From Diplodia intermedia (Eukaryota; Ascomycota; Dothideomycetes; Botryosphaeriales; Botryosphaeriaceae), in the NCBI GenBank assembly GCA_021495925.1, contig JAKEKT010000073.1:124001-188000 (forward strand): a DNA stretch of 64,000 nucleotides, read 5' to 3'. Positions 55,657 to 64,000 of the stretch are shown piece after piece. Made by a program: the position numbers and the translations under genes. Every line of letters begins with the position of its first letter. The stretch's first letter is position 1. A model generated the notes under the pieces. It had not been told where the DNA came from, did no database searches, and saw nothing but the letters and a program-made list of their open reading frames with translations.

Positions 55657-57768
55657 ATGATGTCGAACTGTCGCGCCTCTCGCCGGCGCTCGTCCGTCGC
55701 GCCGGATGGCAAAGTCCCGTTCCCGTCACAGCAGCTCTTCGTGCTAGGTAATGCCCCTCCCCCAACTCGAGTGCGCCGCACCCGCATGCTAACCGCAGCG
55801 CCGTCCAGCATTATGCCGCATCGCCGAGCCCATCGCCTTCATGTCCATCTTCCCGTACATCTACTACATGATCTCGTCGTTCGGGATCACCAAGGACGAG
55901 AAGCAGATTGCCATGTACGCCGGCATGGTGACGTCCGCATTCGCCTTCGCCGAGTTCATGACCGGCGTCATGTGGGGACGGCTCAGCGACCGCTTCGGCC
56001 GGAAACCTATCCTGCTCACCGGACTCGCTGGCACGGGATTGAGCATGCTCATGTTCGGCTTCGCGCAGAACCTGCCAATGGCGCTGCTGGCACGCGCCCT
56101 GGGCGGCCTGCTGAACGGGTGAGTTGGGTCGCACGGTCACCGACTTTTTTCGGCTGGCGCCAAGATGGAATTTTCTGACGCATGTGTAACCCTGCAGCAA
56201 CATCGGTGTGCTCCAGACGACGGTCGCCGAGGTCGTGACGGTCGAGTCGCAACAACGTAAGTGGCACTAAGGCGCGGGTTGGCCGCGAGGCGTACCTTAC
56301 TGACATTGAAACACAGCACGCGCATACTCCATCATGCCCTTTGTTTGGTGTCTTGGGTGAGTCCGATGTCCCGCCGACGCGAGCTTGTTGGGCCCGACGA
56401 CTAATGATGCGCTTGCAGCTCCATAATAGGCTCTGGCCTCGGAGGCACCCTTGCTCAGCCCGCCAAGGGATACCCTACCGTGTTCCTCCCCGGATCCCTG
56501 TTCGACAAATTCCCCTACCTGCTTCCGAACCTGGTCTGCGCCGCCGTCGTGTGCTTCAGCTTGATCGTCGGCATTCTTTTCCTGGAGGAGACGCATGAGG
56601 ACAAGAAGGACCGCTTTGACCTTGGGCTGGAGATTGGGAAATGGATGATGCGCAAGGTCCGCGGCCAGAGCGAACCCGAGCTCAGCGTGGATGCGAAAAA
56701 GACGTACTTGGAGGAGGCCTGCTACCTGCTGGCGGAGGAGTCGGAGGATGAGCAGCCGCCGGGATACAGGTCGACTGAGGGATCGCCGCGTCTTCCGAGC
56801 ATTTCCAGCGCCGCCTCGCTCCGTACGCCCCCCAGGGCTGCCCCGAAGCCCTCGATGCGCTCAGCCTTTACCCCGCAGGTGATGCTGAACATCATCGGCT
56901 ACGGAATCCTGGCTTTGTAGGTAGCACCCGATCGAGCGGTGCGTTTCACAAGCTAACGTGTGCCTGCAGCCACACCATCTCCTTCGAGCAGCTTCTCCCC
57001 GTCCTCCTCAGCATGCCCAAGTCGAGCGAACCCCCCAGCCTTCCGTTCAAGTTCATCGGCGGATTCGCGCTTCCGACCAAGACGATTGGATTCATTCTGT
57101 CCGCTCAGGGCTTCTTCCAGATGATTGTGCAGATTTTCATCTTCCCCGTCGTCAGCCGGAAGTTCGGCCCCCTCAAGACGTTCCGCGCAGTCATCTTCGC
57201 ATACCCATTCCTGTACACTCTGACGCCGTACCTCACCCTCCTGCCGGAGGCGATGCGCATGTCGGGCGTCCTCCTCGTCCTGATCTGGAAGGTTACTGCG
57301 CAGTCGCTGGCTTACCCGCCGCTGGCCATCATGCTCGCGAACTCGGCGCCTTCGAAGAAGGTCCTCGGTACTCTCAACGGCGTCGCCGCCTCTTCTGCCA
57401 GTCTCTGCCGCGCGTTCGGCCCCACGGTCTCTGGCGGTATCCAGTCTGCTGGTCTCAGTCTCGGATACTCGGGCCTCGCCTGGTGGACCTGTGCGTTCGT
57501 TGCGATCATCGGTGCCACAGAGAGCATCTGGATGCGCGAGATCAACAGGCGCTTCGAGAAGAGCGAGAGCGAGGCTCCGAGCGACTACCAGCAGGACGAG
57601 GAGGCCGGGCTGGGCGAGCCGCTCAACCCAGCGGCGCTCAGCGCGTCCAACATCGCGTCGGACGGGCCACCCATGCAGGGCGGACAGACTCTCTACGACG
57701 GCTCAGCTTCCGATTCCGAGGAGGAGTACGGAAACGGCTGCCACCCGACCAGCAAGGAGCATTTCTGA
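55657..57768 (+). CDS. MFS transporter, ZIFL/DHA1-like
   Basis: Model join(55657..55747, 55809..56118, 56198..56256, 56317..56356, 56419..56916, 56970..57768), 598 aa; five GT-AG introns of 53-79 bp, including exons of 59 and 40 nt. The N-terminal part runs LFVLALCRIAEPIAFMSIFPYIYYM. The signature loop 2-3 motif GRLSDRFGRKP is intact. Later GGLLNGNIGVLQTTVAE and LFLEET are family motifs. A cytoplasmic loop (about 220-310) separates two halves of six helices, and an acidic tail closes the protein. Relatives are fungal major-facilitator proteins similar to plant ZIF-like carriers; the substrate is unknown. Confidence 0.9.
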
Positions 57769-58824
57769 TCACATTTCTTATTTGTTGTGCGGCAAGCGAT
57801 GCGCACGGAGGAGGGTAATACGCATAGATCGGGAACACAAAAAAACAAAACAAAGGGCATCCGGAGTTAAGGGAAAGACATGATACCAAGCAGGCGCGGA
57901 TCGTCTGCTACGAAAAAATTCCCTTTTGCGATTTCATTGGCATGGATTTCCTTTTGCCTTTTTCCACCAGTTCAGCAGCAGCATATCATCTCATCACAAC
58001 TCAGCATCATTGGGCGGCGTTTTGGGCGACTAGATAGAGATTCCATAGGGGGCGCCAGCCTCGACACTCGGGAGCAAGGCAGCAGGGACCGGGGCGTTTT
58101 GCCGGGGCGTTTCATACGAGCGATGAGTTTCATGCATTATTCCAGGTGCCTTTTGGTAGCAGTCGTAGTTTTAGTTGCAGCCGCACCCCGGCCAATACCC
58201 AGCAAGCATGTTTTCTTCTTCAGCACGCCGCGCACGAAGCTCGGAGAGTGGATACGTAGCACGGCTGGCGCAGCCATCAGGCCATGGGCTGCGCGCGGCC
58301 GTGGTGCTCGCCGGCGGCGAGCGGGCTCAGCACGCGATCGCCGGCGGCGCCGTGCGATTGGCCGGGGGCGCGGCTGGCAGCACTCGGGGAAGCGCTGCTG
58401 ACGGCCTCGACGCGAGCGTGGGGCCGGGTTTGATAAGGGTTTCGGGGGCGGTGGGCCAGTGGAAGACTCTGTGCTTTTTCGAGAAGCCTGCCACATCTGC
58501 GAAATCAGGCTCCACCGCGCCAGTCCTTGAATCCGCCCTACGAGCGCAAAGCCGCCTTCCGCCGCCGCCGGCGCCCCTGGCTCTGACGCGCCGCAGCTCA
58601 CTGAACATCGCTCGGCGCCGATTCGAAGCACGCCCGCTTCCGCGTCCGCGTCGCGCCCGTCCACCCAGCAGCCCAGGCCGTCTCCCCGCGCGTGAAGCTC
58701 TCTGTCGTGCGGCACCCTCGGCCCACCTGCACCGCCTGTTTCCCGGTCCCGTGTCGCGCAACCACCGCACGCCCGTCGACTTGGATGTCTTCCCGATAGA
58801 GCGGTCGCGCAAAGGACATGCGGG
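57769..58824. other. Intergenic region
   Basis: About 1.05 kb between the MFS gene and the zinc-cluster factor. No gene supported; GC-rich antisense frames lack motifs. Confidence 0.4.
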
Positions 58825-61800
58825 ATGACCGCTCCCAAGCGCCCGCGAGAGGCATCCTCGACCGACGGCGCCTCGCCTGAAGACGCCAGCAGCAAGATCG
58901 AGTCGCCGACCGCCAGCGCCAGCGGCAGCCAGCAAGCGTCGTCCTTCCGAAACGTCTCGGCGTGCAACCGCTGCCGCCTGCGCAAGAACCGCTGCGACCA
59001 GCGCCTGCCCGCCTGCGCCAGCTGCGAGAAGGCCCACGTCAAGTGCGTCGGCTACGACCCCATCACCAAGAGGGAAATACCGCGAAGGTGCGTTGGCCAC
59101 CGTCCCGCAAAGCGCCGGGCTGAGGCAATCGCTGCGCTGCGCTGCGCTGCGCCTGGTGGGGGCGGGCGGCAGGAGGAAAAATCACACGCGCCCTGCGTGC
59201 TTCCTTTGCTGCACGCCTGCTGCTGCATGCGGCGCGGCCCGTGGCTGCTGGCCCGGCGCAACGCCTGGAAAAGTGGGCTGTGATGTGCTGATGCTTGTGT
59301 GTTGTCTCCAACAGTTATGTGTATTACCTCGAGAGCAGGGTCGCGTACCTGCAATCGCTGCTGCGCGACAATCAAATCCCCTTTGCCCCGCCCGAGCACT
59401 TTGCTCTGAGCTACAAGCCGCCCAATGGCGAGGCCACCTTCCCCCTCGACAAGCAGGCGCGCGCTGCCCAGCAGGAAGGCCAGCTCAGCGCGCAGCATGA
59501 CTCCGCGGCCGCCGACGGCGCAGATACGAAGCAGGAGCAGTACGACCGCGACAAGATCAACAATATGGTGTCGAATATTGGCATGGTCTCGGTGCAGGGC
59601 GCGTCCGACCCACGCTTCCTAGGCTCGACGTCGGGCATCTCCTTTGCCCGCGTCGTCTTTGCCGCCGTCAAGAGCTCCGTGTCCGGCGCGTCGTCAGAGA
59701 AGGGCAGCGTGCGTGCCAGCAAGCCCCTGCCCGCCGCCGTCGCCGCCAATGGCACCTCCATGAGGGATTCCTTCTTCGGTCTTCACACCAAACCCGCCAT
59801 CCGCCAAGCCCCGTTCCCCGAGCGTGAGCTGGCGCTGAAGCTCGTTGAGCTGTACTTTGAGCATGCTAACCCGCAGATCCCCATCCTCCACCGCGGCGAG
59901 TTCATGACCATGTTCGACCGCGCCTTGGCCACGGAGCCCAAGGATCGCACGAGTCGCGAGCTGTACATGCTGAACATTGTCTTCGCCATCGGTGCTGGCA
60001 TCATCATGGGCAGCTCCGACGCCACGTCCGAGTCGCCTGATCCGGATGCAAACAACGCATCGCAGAGACCCTCGCAAACCCCGCCTCCGGGTAAGCGCCG
60101 CAGGCTCGCGAGCGTGCAACATCAGCCCGAGGAGTACCACGCCTCCGCCATTGTCCACCTCGAGAGCTTCCTGTCATCATCCCCGTCTGTCGATCGCCCG
60201 GACGGCTTTGGCGGCGGCCTGGAGGAGCTGCAGGCCGTATTGCTCCTTGCCGGGTTTGCTCTGCTGAGGCCCGTTGCACCAGGTTTGTGGTACATCACAG
60301 GTGTAGCCGTGAGATTGGGCGTCGATCTTGGCCTCCACTACGAAGACGGCGCGGGCATTGACGGCCCCGGCGGTGACGACACAAGTTTGTCGAATCCTGG
60401 AAATGCGTCTGATGACGTGCCGGGAGCAAACAATGCCGTGAGACTCGACCCGAAAGAGCGAGGAAGGCGACAGTGGGTTCGTGACCTTCGCCGCCGCCTC
60501 TGGTGGTGCGTGTATTCGTTTGATCGCCTTGTGAGCACCTGCGTCGGCAGGCCGTTTGGCATCACTGACCAAGTCATCACCACCGAGTTCCCCTCCCCGC
60601 TCGACGACAGATACATCAGCCGGGAAGGCTTCCTACAGCCACCAGGAGGCAGCGAGAAGCCGACGTACAAGTGTGTGTCATATCATTATTTCCGGCTGCG
60701 CCTCCTCCAATCGGAAATCCTCCAAGTGCTGCAGCACCGCCAGACACAACAGGCGCGCGCCATTGGAGCGAATCAGGGCAATGATTTCATGCACACAAAC
60801 CTGCCATCTCCTTTCCTCTCCAAGTTCGACTCCTTCCTGTCGTGGCGCCGGGACATCGACCGCCGCCTCTGGGAATGGAAGGAGTCATCGCCCACACAGA
60901 TGGACACGGGTGTTCAGTTTTCGCCGCTCTTCTTGGAGCTCAATTACTGGCAAGCCGTCATCATGCTGTATAGACAGAGCTTGAGCGTGCCACCTGTACT
61001 GGCAGACGAGCTGGGATCAACTGAAGATGATGTGTCGAGCCCATCAATGGTGAACCTGGAGGAGCGCGAAGATGAAGAGCATGTCTTCTTGAAGGTGGCA
61101 GAGGCCGGGCAAAAGGTGCTGAAGTTGTATCGTCAACTTCATAGGGTGCACTTGGTGAACTACACCTTTCTGGCCACTCATCACTTGTTCATGGCAGGTA
61201 GGTTTCTCCACCCAGCATTTAGACCCAACCTCCTCCACCGAGCGCAATTGCTGGGCACGTCTACTTGTCTTCTCACGGAAAGGGGACAACGCAGGGCGCA
61301 ATGTTGTCGCGCATGCACACTGGGTGCCCCTTTGCTACGGAAGTTCCTTCGCGCTACGGTCTTGTCAAACTAGAACTCGCCGGCTGGCGCTTGTGCTTCA
61401 TGCTAACACTGTGCCCCAGGCATCTCATTCCTGTATGCAATTTGGCATTCGCCGGTCGTCCGAAGTCACTTGGTAAGTTTGATTACTCCAATATTGAGGC
61501 GCCCTTCTAACATGTGCTAGTCTCTTGATGATGTCGATTTCACTGTACTTGCGGCAACGTCCGTTCTCGGCGATCTCGTTGAAAAATGCCCACCTGCCGA
61601 AGCATGTCGGGATGCGTTTGATCGCATGAGCAAAGCCACGATTCAAATGTGCATGTCGACAACCGGCTTCGGACCTCAAGCACTTGCCCACAGCCGTGCA
61701 AAACAAGCACATACTTACCACTCATCGCCAAACTTCTCTGCCGCAGATCAGCATCAGCCCACAGCCTCGCCGACCACAGACCACCCTCGCGACGTCAACC

Positions 61801-62498
61801 GGTCAGGCTACTTCCCCGGCCCAAATGCCAACGCAAATTATAGCTCGCGGAAACAACATCCGCGCTTCGACATGAATTTACGAGATCTTTTCAGCGACGA
61901 CGAAAACGAGTCCCGCCTCAGGCGACCCAGCCTTGGGCTGGTGGGTATGCGGTCCTCTAGTTCCGTACAGAATCAGCAAATCAAGCAGGAAGCCCCCCGG
62001 CCGGCAACGTCGTCAGCCAATTTCGTATCGCCGGAAATGCGGCAGTTTAGCACGGCGCGGGCAGATGCGCAGCTGCAGACGTCGGCGGCAACCTCCCCAG
62101 TACAGATGCAGCAGCGTTCGACTCATCAGCGCCACCACTCGCATCAGCAGCAACTACGCCAACAGCAGCCACATATCTCTCCGTACACGGCGCAAGAAAC
62201 GTCACCGTACACTCCTACTTACGGTCCAAACGTGGTGGTGCAGCAACAGCAACAGGCGGCATCGGCATATCCTGACCTCGCTCAGCCACAATTCTCGGAC
62301 CTCGATTTCCTCGACGCATTCCAACCCGGCGGCGCCAGCGCCGAAGTCGGGGGTGGTGGAAACATGGATCTAGGCTTCGGCATGCAACTGGACGATGTTG
62401 CGGGAGCGAACAATCACGACTGGAGCGATGGTAACGCTTTCGATCTGTTTGATGGGTTCTTTTTCGGTCAGGGGCCCGGCGCACCGGGAAGTTTGTGA
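58825..62498 (+). CDS. Zn2Cys6 transcription factor with fungal-specific TF domain
   Basis: Model join(58825..59087, 59315..61197, 61420..61472, 61521..62498), 1058 aa. The zinc cluster has Cys at 47, 50, 57, 64, 67 and 74 (CX2CX6CX6CX2CX6C), then GYDPITKREIPR, and across intron 1 SYVYYLESRVAYLQSLL, a linker and dimerisation coil. The fungal-specific middle homology region spans about 250-700 (RRLWWCVYSFDRLVSTCVGRP). The last exon is Gln/Ser-rich with a repeated acidic-hydrophobic end, a likely activation domain. Introns 1 and 2 are 227 and 222 bp, long for this window; intron 3 is 48 bp. The target pathway is unknown; the MFS gene beside it is a possible but unproven target. Confidence 0.9.
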
Positions 62499-63583
62499 GA
62501 GGATATGAAAATTGGATAAGTCGAAAGGGAAAAGTTCATGATGGAAGGTAGGTGTGCTGTCTAGCGACTCTTTGTACCTCTTTCTTTGTTGATATGATAT
62601 TGGTTTGAGGTATGAGTTGCATGACTCTATGATAAGAACAGGGGACTGTGTATAGATGTTGGATTGCAAGTCGGGCGGTCGTTGGAAGGATCGCTTCTCC
62701 GTTTTGATGGACATTTTGGACAGGAAAAACGCACAAAAGGGGTTCGAATGATTATCAGTTTTCCTTTACAGCCTGAGCTCGAGGTAGGTGGGCACAGTAG
62801 ATGTCCTGGTTCCAGCCCTCTTACCTCCCACCGCTGTCTGTTCCTCACGGGAGTTAGTCTGGGCATTTGTTACGTGTTTCAGTACCCTCTCTTGTTCGAT
62901 ACCGATGTATAGGGCGTTATATACCTGGTGCTGCATGCCGCTCTCTCTGTAGCTGTGAATGAGCTTCACGGGTTTATGTCGATCGATGAATTAAGAAATG
63001 TCCCAGCCATGAATCGATGGCATCTTCATTAATGGTCGATCTGTCTTGTCCATACTATCGGGTCTGTTGAATCACTGCGAATGTATGCACTGCGTTTCGT
63101 CAAAAGTCTTCCCATCGCAGTCTTTCGCCTTTACCAATTTGGAACGTTTCTCTCTGCAGCAGATACTTCGAAATTGACTTAAGAAAAAAAATAAGCCCCC
63201 CGTTGTGGCACAGCTGCAGTACGGCCATCTGGTAGGCGCAATATTGTTTCTTGATGACCATGTGTCAACGATAAGCGTCTTACAGGTACGTGCCGCAGCC
63301 ACGAAAGCAAGGTAAAAGCGGGGTATGTGAGTCAGACATGACGGACGTCGTATAACGGTGTCCGTTTCTGGTGGGTGGGCTTGATGGCCATCCCGTGCCG
63401 CGCTGCACTCTCGGTCTTCTAACGCAAAGAGGAAGGTCTCCGGACGCTTCCGTGACTCTTTGCGGCCTCGAGCAGGACCGAATCGAAGTACAGATTTGAT
63501 CGCAAGAGTCTATATAGAAGTTCGACCATGATTGAATTACTGCCTGCACCTATCTATCGCTCGTCTTGTTTTCCGCTTCTACA
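62499..63583. other. Intergenic region
   Basis: 3' flank of the zinc-cluster gene and promoter of the S58 peptidase gene. Nothing else was supported. Confidence 0.4.
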
Positions 63584-64000
63584 ATGTCTTCGTCAGCAGC
63601 GAGCCAGCAACGGCGCTGCCGCATCCGCGAGCTCCTGCCCAACCTCCACCTCGGCCGCTATCCCACGGGGCCCAAGAACTCGCTTACCGACGTCGAGGGT
63701 GTGCTCTGCCACACGCAGTCCATCGTCAGGCCGGCGACGTCGGCCCACGGCGCCATCAACACCGGGGTGACGACCATCGTGCCGCGACGGGACTTCTTCA
63801 GCCAGGCGTGCTACGCGGGCGTCTTCCGGCTGAACGGGTCGGGCGAGCTGACGGGCTCGCACTGGATCGAGGAGACGGGGCTTCTGCACTCGCCCATCGT
63901 GCTGACCAACAGCTTCGCCGTGGGCGCCGCGTACCAGGGCATCTACGAGTACTGCATCCCGCGGCACCGCAACCCGGAGAGTGGCGCGGCGGACTGGTTC
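63584..64000 (+). CDS. Peptidase family S58 (DmpA-like), N-terminal part
   Basis: The window ends inside the gene; 139 residues are visible from the ATG at 63584. The sequence shows the S58 order: PKNSLTDVEGV, GAINTGVTTIVPR, NGSGELTGSHWIEETG, and PIVLTNSFAVGAAYQGI. Family members are self-cleaving N-terminal-nucleophile aminopeptidases (L-aminopeptidase/D-esterase). The autocleavage site lies beyond the window. No signal peptide is seen. Confidence 0.88.
   Translation, partial: MSSSAASQQRRCRIRELLPNLHLGRYPTGPKNSLTDVEGVLCHTQSIVRPATSAHGAINTGVTTIVPRRDFFSQACYAGVFRLNGSGELTGSHWIEETGLLHSPIVLTNSFAVGAAYQGIYEYCIPRHRNPESGAADWF

Overview
The window looks like nuclear DNA of a filamentous ascomycete (Pezizomycotina). 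Genes are GC-rich and are interrupted mostly by 46-60 bp introns with GT...AG ends. Both strands are used, and intergenic gaps run from about 0.2 to 3.3 kb. The gene set also fits: a mitochondrial Obg GTPase, conventional kinesin, RAD6, an INCENP homologue, a LsdA-type ferritin-like secreted protein and a Zn2Cys6 regulator. The class within Pezizomycotina cannot be fixed from the sequence alone. No transposon, CRISPR array, rRNA or secondary-metabolite core enzyme was seen.

Layout. 0.5-6.5 kb: a small unknown protein with poly-His and poly-Ser runs, a DAO-type FAD oxidoreductase (-) and a secreted ferritin-like LsdA-type protein (-). 6.5-12.4 kb: a 1184-residue protein carrying a 2H phosphoesterase, an EEP nuclease/phosphatase, a poly(A)-polymerase-type nucleotidyltransferase and a DUF504/MJ1316 domain, followed by an AIF-like flavoprotein. 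13.2-15.8 kb: an intron-containing tRNA (-), a broken NTPase-like relic (-) and an F-box-like protein (-). 16.5-19.7 kb: a divergent pair, MTG2 (-) and a membrane SDR (+). 20.7-24.3 kb: a cell-surface single-pass protein with a CBM52-like domain. 27.3-36.1 kb, all on the minus strand: a tail-anchored ORF abutting kinesin-1, then kinesin-1, RAD6 and an Mss116-like DEAD-box helicase with a 33-bp minisatellite. 36.5-42.8 kb: an unknown membrane protein and INCENP (both -). 43-46.4 kb: four small proteins of unknown function. 48.2-52.4 kb: a vWA-like protein and a catalytically dead E2 (UEV), both -. 55.7-64 kb: an MFS transporter, a Zn2Cys6 factor, and the 5' part of an S58/DmpA peptidase cut by the window edge.

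Most genes are unrelated housekeeping neighbours; I see no biosynthetic or defence cluster. The most unusual gene is the four-domain putative RNA end-processing/repair protein at 6510-10117. Exon boundaries below were set by hand from splice signals, frame continuity and family motifs. They are models, not transcript evidence.
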